Of a stretch of 34,770 nt of DNA, positions 16,325 through 24,172 are shown piece by piece; the first letter of the stretch is position 1; every line of letters starts with the position of its first letter. The notes below the pieces were generated by a model. The model was not told the DNA's origin. It ran no database searches and saw only the letters and a list, made by a program, of their open reading frames with translations. Source of the stretch: Actinomycetota bacterium (GTDB taxonomy: Bacteria > Actinomycetota > Actinomycetes > S36-B12); NCBI GenBank assembly GCA_029978585.1, contig JAPOJD010000006.1, positions 1 to 34,770 on the forward strand. The letters run 5' to 3'. The position numbers and the translations under genes were made by a program.

Positions 16325-16674
16325 AGGGCCTCTCCGGCGCGCTGCTGCGCTACCGCATCATGGCGTGGGTCACCGGCATCCTGCTCGCGGTCATGTCGGT
16401 GATCTTCCTGCCCCTGAAGTACGTGTTCTCCATGACGGGGGAGGGCATTCTCGCCACCGTCTACGCCGTCGGCTGGCAGGCGCACGGATGGCTGTACATC
16501 CTCTACGTCGCGACAGCCCTCGATATCAGCTTCCGGATGCGCTACAGCGTCGTGCGCACAGTGGCGGTGGCCCTCGCCGGCACGATCCCTTTCGCCTCGT
16601 TCTTCGCAGACCACCTCGTGGCACGCAGCGTGCATGCGCGCATGGAGCAGCAGGGAACTCCGTCGCCCGGCTAG
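16321..16674 (+). CDS. DUF3817 integral membrane protein
   Basis: A 117-residue protein with about three membrane helices: residues 12-32 (IMAWVTGILLAVMSVIFLPL), 50-68 (HGWLYILYVATALDI) and 78-97. It has the hallmark HGWLYILYV of the DUF3817 family, common in Actinobacteria and without a known biochemical role. The GTG overlaps the stop of SURF1, and an internal -10 box may give additional transcription. Its TAG stop shares the CTAG tetramer at 16671-16674 with the stop of the convergent EamA gene. Confidence 0.85.
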   Translation: MKGLSGALLRYRIMAWVTGILLAVMSVIFLPLKYVFSMTGEGILATVYAVGWQAHGWLYILYVATALDISFRMRYSVVRTVAVALAGTIPFASFFADHLVARSVHARMEQQGTPSPG

Positions 16675-17561
16675 GCGTGGGGCGTGTCCTCCAGGGCTGC
16701 CGCGGGATTGCGCTCCGGCCGGGTGGCGAGGTAGGACCCGAGCAGCACGAGCGGGAACCCGAGGAGAAGGCCGAGCGTGATCGGCTCGGAGAGCACGACG
16801 ACGCCGAGCAACACGGCGACGGCCGGGTTCAGGAAGGTGATGACCGTCATCCGTGAAGGCCCCACCTCCGCGACCAGGGCGAAGAAGATGAGGAACGCGA
16901 TGGCCGTGCACAGCACTCCGAGCGCGATGATGCTCCACCAGGCCGATGCGGGGACGGGTTCCGTCGGGCGCTGGATCCACGCGATGGGCGCGTAGATGAG
17001 GGCGTTGAGGCCCAGGGCGAGGGAGATCACCGCCAGCGCCGGGGTGTCGGCGAGTTTCGTCGAGATCACCATGGGGCCGGTCGCGTAGCCGACCACGGTG
17101 AGGGCGGCCGCGCCGACCGCCCAGAACTCATCGCGCGGGACATCGAGTCCCACCAGGACGGCAACGCCGCAGATTCCGACGGCGAGGCCGAGGATGCGTG
17201 TCCACCGCAGGCGACGATCCAGGCCGAGTGCGCGGGCAAGGACGGCCGCGACGATGGGCACCGCGGCGATGAGCAGCGCAGTCGTGGAACTGGTGAGCTG
17301 CGTCTCCGCGTAGCCCAGCAGCAGGAACGGTCCGGTGATCTCGCACACGGCGAACACGACGATCCACGGCAGGGCCCCGCGTATCCCCCGGAATTGTCCC
17401 CGGGCCAGGGCAACGGGCACCAGGAGGAGGGCGCCGAGGGCCACCAGGAGGAAGGCCATGACCGAGGGCTCCACCGACTCCACCGCGACGCGGATGAAGA
17501 GGTACGGCGTTCCCCAGATGATGGACAGGGCGATGAACAGCGTCAGCCCTCGACGCGTCAT
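16671..17561 (-). CDS. EamA/DMT family transporter
   Basis: A 296-residue permease with ten predicted membrane helices arranged as two EamA repeats, for example ALSIIWGTPYLFIRVAVESV at the N-terminus and ALVAEVGPSRMTVITFLNPA in the second repeat. Proteins of this drug/metabolite superfamily usually export amino acids or metabolites; the substrate is not readable. ATG 17561 lies seven bases downstream of the DUF4190 stop on the same strand, so the two are probably co-transcribed. It is convergent with DUF3817 by a four-base overlap. Confidence 0.87.
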   Translation of the reverse strand: MTRRGLTLFIALSIIWGTPYLFIRVAVESVEPSVMAFLLVALGALLLVPVALARGQFRGIRGALPWIVVFAVCEITGPFLLLGYAETQLTSSTTALLIAAVPIVAAVLARALGLDRRLRWTRILGLAVGICGVAVLVGLDVPRDEFWAVGAAALTVVGYATGPMVISTKLADTPALAVISLALGLNALIYAPIAWIQRPTEPVPASAWWSIIALGVLCTAIAFLIFFALVAEVGPSRMTVITFLNPAVAVLLGVVVLSEPITLGLLLGFPLVLLGSYLATRPERNPAAALEDTPHA

Positions 17562-17568
17562 CGCGAAC

Positions 17569-17955
17569 TCAGGCGGCGGGCGGCGACGAGGTGAGCGCCC
17601 CCACGAGGAGGGCGGCGAGGCAGCCGAGGGCGAAGGCGAGGCCGAGGTAGCCGAGGATGAGGCCGGCGGTGCCCATGCCGCGGCCGCCGGTCCCGTAGGC
17701 GCGCGTCTGCGACACCGAGATGTGGCCGAGGATGACGGCGATGACCTGGGGGGCCGGGAAGAGCCAGAAGCAGGGCAGGGCGAGCCCGAGGATGCCGAGG
17801 ATGAGCGAGGTCGCGGCGAACGCCTCGGTGCGCGGCGGCGAGGCGCTCGCTGGAGGGGTTGCCGGTGGGGCCGATGAGGTGGTCTCAGGCGCCGCGGGCA
17901 CCGGGTCCGGGGCGTCGGGGACGACGACGGACGGGCCCTGCTCCTGCTCGCTCAC
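17569..17955 (-). CDS. DUF4190 domain membrane protein
   Basis: A 128-residue protein with a cytoplasmic Pro/Ala/Ser-rich N-terminal 45 residues and two membrane helices (about 47-70 and 95-120) flanking GHISVSQTRAYGTGGRGMGTA. That loop is the core of the DUF4190 family. Role unknown. GTG 17955 is six bases after a TACGGT box, so the message is likely leaderless and continues into the EamA gene seven bases further on. Confidence 0.82.
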   Translation of the reverse strand: MSEQEQGPSVVVPDAPDPVPAAPETTSSAPPATPPASASPPRTEAFAATSLILGILGLALPCFWLFPAPQVIAVILGHISVSQTRAYGTGGRGMGTAGLILGYLGLAFALGCLAALLVGALTSSPPAA

Positions 17956-17961
17956 GGGGCC

Positions 17962-17967
17962 ACCGTA
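17962..17967 (-). promoter_or_regulatory. -10 box of the DUF4190-EamA operon
   Basis: TACGGT, six bases before GTG 17955, within the 25-base gap after the GNAT gene. Confidence 0.6.
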
Positions 17968-17980
17968 CCGGGACGAACGC

Positions 17981-18514
17981 TCAGGGCATGCGCCACTCGA
18001 CCGTGCGATCGAACTCCCGCATGCCCCGTGCGCGGTAGGTCGCGAGCGCCGCGGGGTGGTCCAGGTCGCAGGTGTGCACCCAGACCCGTCGCGTCCCGTC
18101 CAGTGCCCAGGCCCGCTCTAGGACGGTCGCCAGCCACCACGATCCCAGGCCTCGGCCCTGGAACCCGCCGAGCAGGCCGAAGTAGGCGATCTCGACATCG
18201 CCCCCGGGCTGCTGCTCGAGTTCGGCGTACCCCGCGGTATCGCCGTCGACGGTGCACACGAGGAGGCGGTACTCCGGGCGGTCGACCCAGGCCTGCCACT
18301 GCTCGGGGCGCCAGTCCAGTCGGTCCACCCAGTGCCAGTCGGCCCCGACGCGCCGGTAGAAGGACTCCGAGGCGTGCGGGGAGGGTTCCGCGACCACCTC
18401 GACGTCGGCGCCCGGCGGGCGCTCCGCTCGCACGAGTTGGTCGGGATCGGTCATCTCCAGGGAGGTGACCTCGACCGCCACGGCGCCGTCGGCGGGGCCT
18501 GGGAGCAGACGCAT
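17981..18514 (-). CDS. GNAT family N-acetyltransferase
   Basis: A 177-residue acyl-CoA-dependent acetyltransferase. The acetyl-CoA pyrophosphate loop is GFQGRGLGSWWL (Q/R-x-x-G-x-G), preceded by the beta-4 strand AYFGLLG and followed by VWVHTCDLDHPAALATYRARG, the usual C-terminal GNAT signature. The first 60 residues are less conserved. The substrate is unknown. ATG 18514 begins 47 bases from the divergent cydA start; CACTCT seven bases upstream is a possible -10 box. Confidence 0.85.
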   Translation of the reverse strand: MRLLPGPADGAVAVEVTSLEMTDPDQLVRAERPPGADVEVVAEPSPHASESFYRRVGADWHWVDRLDWRPEQWQAWVDRPEYRLLVCTVDGDTAGYAELEQQPGGDVEIAYFGLLGGFQGRGLGSWWLATVLERAWALDGTRRVWVHTCDLDHPAALATYRARGMREFDRTVEWRMP

Positions 18515-18521
18515 GCGCGAA

Positions 18522-18527
18522 AGAGTG
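18522..18527 (-). promoter_or_regulatory. possible -10 box of the GNAT gene
   Basis: CACTCT, seven bases before ATG 18514. A weak match kept because no Shine-Dalgarno site is visible. Confidence 0.3.
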
Positions 18528-18549
18528 CCATAAGCGACCGGCGAGGCGC

Positions 18550-18555
18550 TTAGAT
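18550..18555 (+). promoter_or_regulatory. -10 box of cydAB
   Basis: TTAGAT, six bases before GTG 18562, implying a leaderless cydA message. No operator for a redox regulator such as Rex can be recognised by eye in the 47-base divergent gap. Confidence 0.5.
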
Positions 18556-18561
18556 GGCGGC

Positions 18562-19965
18562 GTGGACGACAGCCTCCTCGTGGACCTCTCGCGCCTGCAG
18601 TTCGCGATGACGACGCTCTACCACTTCCTCTTCGTCCCGCTCACGCTCGGCCTCGCGCCGTTCGTCGCCCTCATGGAGACCCTCCACTGGCGCACCGGCA
18701 AGGCCAAGTACCGCAAGCTGGCGCGTCTGTTCGGTTCCCTCCTCGTCATCAACTTCGCCATGGGCATCGTCACGGGGATCGTCCAGGAGTTCCAGTTCGG
18801 CATGAACTGGTCGGTCTTCAGCAGATTCGTCGGCGACGTCTTCGGGGCGCCCTTGGCCATGGAGGGCCTCCTCGCGTTCTTCCTGGAGTCGACGTTCCTC
18901 GGGCTGTGGCTCTTCGGCCGCGACCGGCTGCCGCGGGGCGTCCACGTCGCCTGCATCTGGCTGTTCGTCGCCGGCACCTGGGCCTCGGCGTACTTCATCA
19001 TCGTGGCGAACTCCTGGATGCAGCACCCGGTGGGCTACGAGATCGACGCGCTGACCGGCGACGCCGTCCTCAACGACTTCGCCGCGGTGCTGTTCCAGCC
19101 CTTCGCGATCCTCGCCTACCTGCACACTGTCCTCGGCGGCCTCCTCGCGGCCAGCGCCTTCGTGTTCGCGGTGGCGGCGTACCACCTCAAGCGGCGCCAG
19201 CATGTCGAGGAGATGCGATGGGCGTGGAAATCCGCCATCGCCATGGGCCTCATCGCCGCGACCTGCCAGGTCTTCGTCGGCGACATTCTCGGCGTGGTGG
19301 TGACGCAGGTGCAGCCGATGAAGATCGCCGCCGGGGAGGCGCTGTGGGAGACCGCCGGCCCGTGCGCGGGTCTCGCGATCGTGGCGATTCCCGACCAGCA
19401 GGCCCGGGACAACATCTGGGAGGTCGATATCCCCTGCCTGCTCTCCCTGGTGGCGACGAACTCCCTCGACGGGATCGTGCAGGGCGCCAACCCGCTGGAG
19501 CAGCAGTACGAGGAGACCTACGGACCAGGCGAGTACACCCCCAACGTGTGGATCGCGTTCTACGCATTCCGTCTCATGATGGGGTTCGGTCTGCTCGCCG
19601 CGGCGTGGATGGTGGTCGCCTGGTGGCGCACACGCAAGGGCAGGCTCCCGAAGGGCAGGCTGTTCTGGGCGATCTCCATCTGGGTCGTCATCGGCCCGTG
19701 GCTGGGCAACATGTTCGGCTGGATCTTCACCGAGAACGCCAGGCAGCCCTGGGTCGTCTACAACCTGCTCAAGACCGAGGACGCCGTGTCAGACATCTCC
19801 GAGTACTTCCTGTTCATCAGCCTGCCCGTGTTCTTCCTCCTGTACGGGGCCTTCGCAATCGTGGAGTTCATCCTGCTGCGCAAGTACGCCATCGCCGGTC
19901 CGCCGGAGGACGACGTCCCGATGGCCGGCCAGCCCGCAGAGTCCCTGCCGAAGCAGGTGGTGTGA
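18562..19965 (+). CDS. cydA: cytochrome bd ubiquinol/menaquinol oxidase subunit I
   Basis: A 467-residue membrane subunit of the high-affinity terminal oxidase that reduces oxygen with quinol. The haem b595 ligand region is YHFLFVPLTLG (H21). The quinol/haem b558 region includes GIVQEFQFGMNWS, and the haem b558 His is in NSWMQHPVGYEI. The periplasmic Q-loop is short, as in most non-proteobacterial CydA. About nine membrane helices are present. GTG 18562 follows a -10 box by six bases. cydB begins immediately after the stop. No cydDC exporter genes and no small CydX ORF are seen downstream in this window. Confidence 0.95.
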   Translation: MDDSLLVDLSRLQFAMTTLYHFLFVPLTLGLAPFVALMETLHWRTGKAKYRKLARLFGSLLVINFAMGIVTGIVQEFQFGMNWSVFSRFVGDVFGAPLAMEGLLAFFLESTFLGLWLFGRDRLPRGVHVACIWLFVAGTWASAYFIIVANSWMQHPVGYEIDALTGDAVLNDFAAVLFQPFAILAYLHTVLGGLLAASAFVFAVAAYHLKRRQHVEEMRWAWKSAIAMGLIAATCQVFVGDILGVVVTQVQPMKIAAGEALWETAGPCAGLAIVAIPDQQARDNIWEVDIPCLLSLVATNSLDGIVQGANPLEQQYEETYGPGEYTPNVWIAFYAFRLMMGFGLLAAAWMVVAWWRTRKGRLPKGRLFWAISIWVVIGPWLGNMFGWIFTENARQPWVVYNLLKTEDAVSDISEYFLFISLPVFFLLYGAFAIVEFILLRKYAIAGPPEDDVPMAGQPAESLPKQVV

Positions 19966-20979
19966 GTGGGCCTGCCGGAGCTTTGGTTCATCATCATCGC
20001 GATCCTGTGGACGGGTTTCTTCTTCCTCGAGGGATTCGACTTCGGGGTCGGCGTCATCGCCCGCTGGCTCGGCTCGGACGAGAGCGAGCGCACCCAGATG
20101 CTCGCGGCCATCGGCCCCGTATGGGACGCCGATGAGGTCTGGCTCGTGACCGGTGGCATCGCCATCTTCGCGGCGTTCCCCGCCTGGTACGCCGCGCTGT
20201 TCCCGGCGGCGTACCTCCCGCTGCTCTTCGTCATCGTCGCCATCATCGTGCGTGCGGTCGCTATCGAGTACCGCTCCAAGCGGCCCGGTCAGAAGTGGCG
20301 GTCACGCTGGGACTCGGCGGTGGCGGTGGCCTCGCTGCTGCTCGCGTTCCTCTTCGGCGTCTTCTGGGCCGGGATCGTGCACGGCATCCCGCTCACCGCG
20401 GACGGACGTTTCGTCGGCCAGAGCCTGCTGTCGTTCATCAACGCCTACTCGATCCTCGGCGGCCTTACGGTCCTCACCTTCTCGCTTGCGCACGGCGCGA
20501 CATTCCTGGCCCTGAAGACCACCGGTCCCGTCCGGGCGATGAACGAGTCATGGGCCCGCCGGTTCGATGTCGTCGCAGGCGCCCTCATGACCGCGTTCGC
20601 GCTGTGGACCTACTGGGCGTATTCCCAGGGCAACGTGGCCGCGCTGCTCATCGGGCTGCTCGCGGTCCTCGCCATGCTCGTGGCCCTCATCGCGAACTCC
20701 CGCGTGCGCCCGTTCGTGGCGTTCTGGGCACACGGGGTCGCGATCGCGGCCTTCGTCGCCCAGATGTTCGTGGCCCTGTACCCCAATGTCCTGCCCAGCA
20801 CCCTCGACCCGGCCGACAGCCTCACGGTCCAGGGCGCCGCGGCGAGCCAGTACTCGCTCACCATCATCACGGTGATCGCCGTCGTGATGCTCCCGATCGT
20901 CATCGGGTACCAGGCGTGGTCATTCTGGGTCTTCCGGCGCCGCATCACCCCCGAGGAGGCCGCGGAGGCCTACGCGTAG
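19966..20979 (+). CDS. cydB: cytochrome bd oxidase subunit II
   Basis: A 337-residue membrane partner of CydA with about eight to nine helices. The N-terminal signature is ILWTGFFFLEGFDFGVG, followed by GPVWDADEVWLV, both typical of CydB. GTG 19966 abuts the cydA TGA with no spacer, so translation is coupled. The gene ends in a 14-base palindrome that includes its TAG stop and lies three bases from the stop of the convergent PLP-enzyme gene. Confidence 0.95.
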   Translation: MGLPELWFIIIAILWTGFFFLEGFDFGVGVIARWLGSDESERTQMLAAIGPVWDADEVWLVTGGIAIFAAFPAWYAALFPAAYLPLLFVIVAIIVRAVAIEYRSKRPGQKWRSRWDSAVAVASLLLAFLFGVFWAGIVHGIPLTADGRFVGQSLLSFINAYSILGGLTVLTFSLAHGATFLALKTTGPVRAMNESWARRFDVVAGALMTAFALWTYWAYSQGNVAALLIGLLAVLAMLVALIANSRVRPFVAFWAHGVAIAAFVAQMFVALYPNVLPSTLDPADSLTVQGAAASQYSLTIITVIAVVMLPIVIGYQAWSFWVFRRRITPEEAAEAYA

Positions 20980-20981
20980 GC
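20968..20981. terminator. palindrome across the cydB stop, possible bidirectional terminator
   Basis: GCCTACGCGTAGGC is a perfect 14-base palindrome that contains the end of cydB. As RNA it can fold into a five-pair stem with a four-base loop. It sits at the convergent junction of cydB and the PLP-enzyme gene. It lacks a U-tract, so a termination role is uncertain. Confidence 0.3.
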
Positions 20982-20982
20982 G

Positions 20983-22197
20983 TCAGGATTTCGCGATGCC
21001 CCGCAGGCCCTCGACGAGGCGGTCGACGTCCTCCTCGCTGGTGTACGGCGCGAGCCCTGCTCGCACGCCCCCAGCGTCGCCGAGGCCCAGCCAGCGCGAC
21101 GCCTCGAGGGCGTAGAAGTTGCCCGACGGCGCGTTGACGCCCTGCAGGGCCAGCCTTTCGGTCACCTCGTCGGCGCTCATGCCCTCGAGCGTGAACGTCT
21201 CGGTCGGGGTTCGGTGCCGGGCATTGCTGTAGGTGCGGATCCCGGGGACCGATTCCAGGCCCGCCCGCAGGCGCGCGTGCAGGGCGTCCTCGTAAGTCTC
21301 GAGTGCGGCGAGTGACACGAGGAGGCGCTCGCGACGGGACCCCTCCGACGGCACGAGGTCGGCGAGGATGTCGACGGCCGCGGTGACGCCGGCCAGGAGC
21401 TCATAGGGGAGGGTGCCGAGCTCGAATCTCTCCGGCACGCGGTCGGTCGCGGGCAGCAGCTTGTCGGGGTGCAGTGAGTCGAGCAGTTCCGGGCTCGCCG
21501 CCAGCGCGCCCAGGTGCGGGCCCAGGAACTTGTACGGCGAGCACGCGTAGAAGTCCGCTCCGATGTCCGCGACGCTGATCGGGGCGTGGGCGGTGAGGTG
21601 CACGCCGTCGGCGTACAGCAGCGCGCCCGCGTCGTGCACCTCGTCAGCGACGGCGGCGAGGTCGGGCCGCGTGCCGATGAGGTTCGAGGCCCCGGTGAGG
21701 GCGACCACCCTGGTGCGCTCGCTCAACTGCGCCCGCACGTCGTCGACGGTGAGTTCTCCGGTTGCCGGATCGAACTCGATCCAGCGCACGGTCGCGCCCG
21801 CGCGTGACGCATGGATCACCCAGGGGCGGACGTTGGCATCGTGGTCGAGGCGGCTCACGACCACCTCGTCCCCGGGTCCCCAGTCCTGCGAGAGCGTCCG
21901 GGCAATGTCGAAGGTGACCTGGGTCATGCTGCGGCCGAACACGATCCCGCCCGGGTCGGCGCCCAGCAGGTCCGCCATCGCCTCGCGGGCCGCGATGACC
22001 ATGTCATCCGCGCGCCGCTCGGCCGCGGTGACGCGGCCGCGGTTTGAGACAGCCGAGCGCAGTGCCTCGGACATGGCATCGGCCACCGGGTCGGGGATCT
22101 GCGTGCCCCCGGGGCCGTCGAAGTGGGCAGCGCCCTCGCGGAGCGCGGGCACCTGGTCGCGGAGGCGCTGGACGTCGTACGTCGTAGCAGGCGGCAT
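20983..22197 (-). CDS. cysteine-desulfurase-like class V aminotransferase (TIGR01976-like)
   Basis: A 404-residue PLP enzyme of the class V aminotransferase fold. The Schiff-base lysine is in YACSPYKFLGPHLG (K223), preceded by the cofactor-binding aspartate and histidine of LLYADGVHLTAH. The N-terminal segment AAHFDGPGGTQIPDPV resembles the VC1184/TIGR01976 group of cysteine-desulfurase-like proteins. These lack a confirmed reaction, and I see no iron-sulfur cluster genes nearby, so a SufS role is unlikely. ATG 22197 is preceded by TAGGGT at six bases, and the divergent beta-propeller gene starts 46 bases away. Confidence 0.85.
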   Translation of the reverse strand: MPPATTYDVQRLRDQVPALREGAAHFDGPGGTQIPDPVADAMSEALRSAVSNRGRVTAAERRADDMVIAAREAMADLLGADPGGIVFGRSMTQVTFDIARTLSQDWGPGDEVVVSRLDHDANVRPWVIHASRAGATVRWIEFDPATGELTVDDVRAQLSERTRVVALTGASNLIGTRPDLAAVADEVHDAGALLYADGVHLTAHAPISVADIGADFYACSPYKFLGPHLGALAASPELLDSLHPDKLLPATDRVPERFELGTLPYELLAGVTAAVDILADLVPSEGSRRERLLVSLAALETYEDALHARLRAGLESVPGIRTYSNARHRTPTETFTLEGMSADEVTERLALQGVNAPSGNFYALEASRWLGLGDAGGVRAGLAPYTSEEDVDRLVEGLRGIAKS

Positions 22198-22203
22198 AGC
22201 GGA

Positions 22204-22209
22204 ACCCTA
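22204..22209 (-). promoter_or_regulatory. -10 box of the class V aminotransferase gene
   Basis: TAGGGT, six bases before ATG 22197; one of the best matches to the leaderless pattern. Confidence 0.6.
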
Positions 22210-22231
22210 GGCCGTCGCGGTTCCCGCCCGT

Positions 22232-22237
22232 CACAAT
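22232..22237 (+). promoter_or_regulatory. -10-like box of the beta-propeller gene
   Basis: CACAAT, six bases before ATG 22244. The same hexamer and spacing precede the S51-fusion gene at 25405. Confidence 0.5.
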
Positions 22238-22243
22238 GTCGCG

Positions 22244-24172
22244 ATGAGCGCGCGGCCTCCGGCCCTCACCCGGGCCGTGGCGGCCCTGTGCACCGCCGCG
22301 GCGCTCGTGGTCCTGTCGCCGCTGGCCCTGCTGGGCGCGCTCTGGGTCGGACCGCAGACGGTGGTCGCCGGCCTGCGGGCGGCCTCGCCCGCCTACGCGG
22401 CCGCCGGTCTCGCGGTCGTCCTCGGCCAGGTGCTCGTCGTGGTCCTCCTCTCCAGCCTGCCGGGGGTGTGGCGAGCCGGGCGGCGGGCCGCGATCACGGC
22501 GCTCGTCGTCGTGGTCCTGCTCCTCCTCGTGACCCTCACCGCGGCATGGACGACGGTGGTGGCGCCATGGTGCCCGCGCCCGCTCGCCGCCGCCGTCCTG
22601 GCGGCCGCCGGGATCTCCCTGGTCGTCCTCCTCGCGCGCCGTGGCAGCACCCATGACGCCGACCAGGGTGCGAGCGTGCCTCGCGTCGGACTGGTCGCGA
22701 CCGGCATCGTGGTGGCGTACTGCGCCGTCGCCGTCGCCGTCGTGGTCGCACTCGGGTCCACGGGCATCCCGTCGTTCCCTCGACTGCCCGGGCAGGTTGA
22801 GTGGGTGCAGGGCGTCGCGGGCGGTGGAGCCGTCCCGGCAGAGCAGCCACCGCAGAGCCCGGGGCTGGCTCCCGGGGAGCACTCCGGAATCCACAACGAC
22901 GCGTGGATGACCGATGCCTACGCGGGTACCTCGATGATCGATGCTCGAACGGCCCAGGTGCGCTCCTTCTTCGCCGGCGGGGACTGCGCTTCGATGGTGT
23001 GGGACGACCTCGGCCGCATCGTCGCCGTGTGCGTGTCGCCGACTCAGACTCGCGCGTACCTGCTCGACCCGCGCACCCTCGAGCCCCTCGCCGAGCGCCG
23101 ACTCGCGGAACGCCCGCTCACGCCGGGCTTCCTCACGGACTTCTCCGGTTGCGGCTACGCGGTGCTCGACTCCGCGCAGCGCCTGGTCATCCCGCTCCCG
23201 GGCGGGATCATCGCGCGGTACGACACGCGCGCAGACCTCGCACCTGTCGATGCCTTCCCCGTGGGGGAGTCGTTGCAGGAGGGTGAGCGAATCACGTCGG
23301 TGCTGCCCGACTGGAGCGGTGCGCTGTGGTTCGTGGGCCAGCGGGGGACCGTCGGCGTCCTCGATCCCGTGCGCGGGACGCACTCGGCGCTGGTGCTCAC
23401 CGACGGGTCCGGGCGCCCGGTCGACATCGAGAATTCCTTCGCCTCCGCAGAAGGCGGCGGGGCCTACGTGGTCACGTCGGCGGACCTGGTGCGCCTCGAC
23501 ATCGCCGAAGGCCGCCCGACGGTCGCCTGGCAGCAGCCCTACGACCGCGGGGTGCGACGCAAGCCGGGCCAGACCAGTCGGGCTTCGGGTACGACGCCCA
23601 CCGTGTTCGCCGGGGGCCGGTACGTGGCGATCACCGACAACGCCGAGCCCCGGATGAACCTCGTGGTGGTCGACGTGTCCGGCCCATCGCCCAGGGTGCA
23701 CTGCGCGGTGCCGGTATTCGCGCCGGGCGCCAGTGCGACCGACAACTCGATCATCTCCCTGGGCAATGCGCTCTTCGTGGAGAACAACTACGACTACTCC
23801 GTGCTCTCCGTGGCGGGAGGCCGAACCTCGCAGCCGGGTCTAGCGCGCATCGACGTGACGGATGAGGGCTGCTCGGTCGGCTGGGAGTCATCGGAGGTGA
23901 CCATCCCGTCCCTGGTGTCCAAGGGGGTGGCCCTGGACGGCGCGATCCTCACGTACACGAAGGAGAGCAGCCTCGCCGGAGTGGATGCGTGGTGGTTCAC
24001 CGCGGTCGACGCATGGACGGGGCAGGTGCTCTGGCGCCGCCTGGCGGGCAACGGGCCCATGTTCAACAACCACTACGCCGCGGGCTACGTCGGCCCCGAC
24101 GGCAGCATCTACGTCGGCACGATCAGCGGCGTCGTTGCGCTGGTGGAGGACGTCTCAATCGACGGCGAGTGA
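22244..24172 (+). CDS. membrane-anchored beta-propeller (PQQ-like repeat) protein
   Basis: A 642-residue protein. The first 180 residues contain about five membrane helices (roughly 10-32, 46-70, 82-104, 112-128, 148-172). The remaining 450 residues form a soluble domain of repeated four-stranded blades, with blade-like elements such as GALWFVGQRGTVGVLDP and a final segment WFTAVDAWTGQVLWR and GPDGSIYVGTISGVVAL, the PQQ/WD-like blade pattern. Cysteines are scattered (GDCASM, DFSGCGY, VHCAV). No catalytic motif is recognised, and a scaffold or sensor role is a guess. ATG 22244 is six bases after CACAAT. It overlaps the convergent S51-fusion gene by 18 bases. Confidence 0.75.
   Translation: MSARPPALTRAVAALCTAAALVVLSPLALLGALWVGPQTVVAGLRAASPAYAAAGLAVVLGQVLVVVLLSSLPGVWRAGRRAAITALVVVVLLLLVTLTAAWTTVVAPWCPRPLAAAVLAAAGISLVVLLARRGSTHDADQGASVPRVGLVATGIVVAYCAVAVAVVVALGSTGIPSFPRLPGQVEWVQGVAGGGAVPAEQPPQSPGLAPGEHSGIHNDAWMTDAYAGTSMIDARTAQVRSFFAGGDCASMVWDDLGRIVAVCVSPTQTRAYLLDPRTLEPLAERRLAERPLTPGFLTDFSGCGYAVLDSAQRLVIPLPGGIIARYDTRADLAPVDAFPVGESLQEGERITSVLPDWSGALWFVGQRGTVGVLDPVRGTHSALVLTDGSGRPVDIENSFASAEGGGAYVVTSADLVRLDIAEGRPTVAWQQPYDRGVRRKPGQTSRASGTTPTVFAGGRYVAITDNAEPRMNLVVVDVSGPSPRVHCAVPVFAPGASATDNSIISLGNALFVENNYDYSVLSVAGGRTSQPGLARIDVTDEGCSVGWESSEVTIPSLVSKGVALDGAILTYTKESSLAGVDAWWFTAVDAWTGQVLWRRLAGNGPMFNNHYAAGYVGPDGSIYVGTISGVVALVEDVSIDGE

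Noticed and set aside
20983-22197. Functional SufS/IscS cysteine desulfurase
   Set aside because: No suf or isc genes are nearby and the sequence fits the uncharacterised TIGR01976-like branch of class V aminotransferases.
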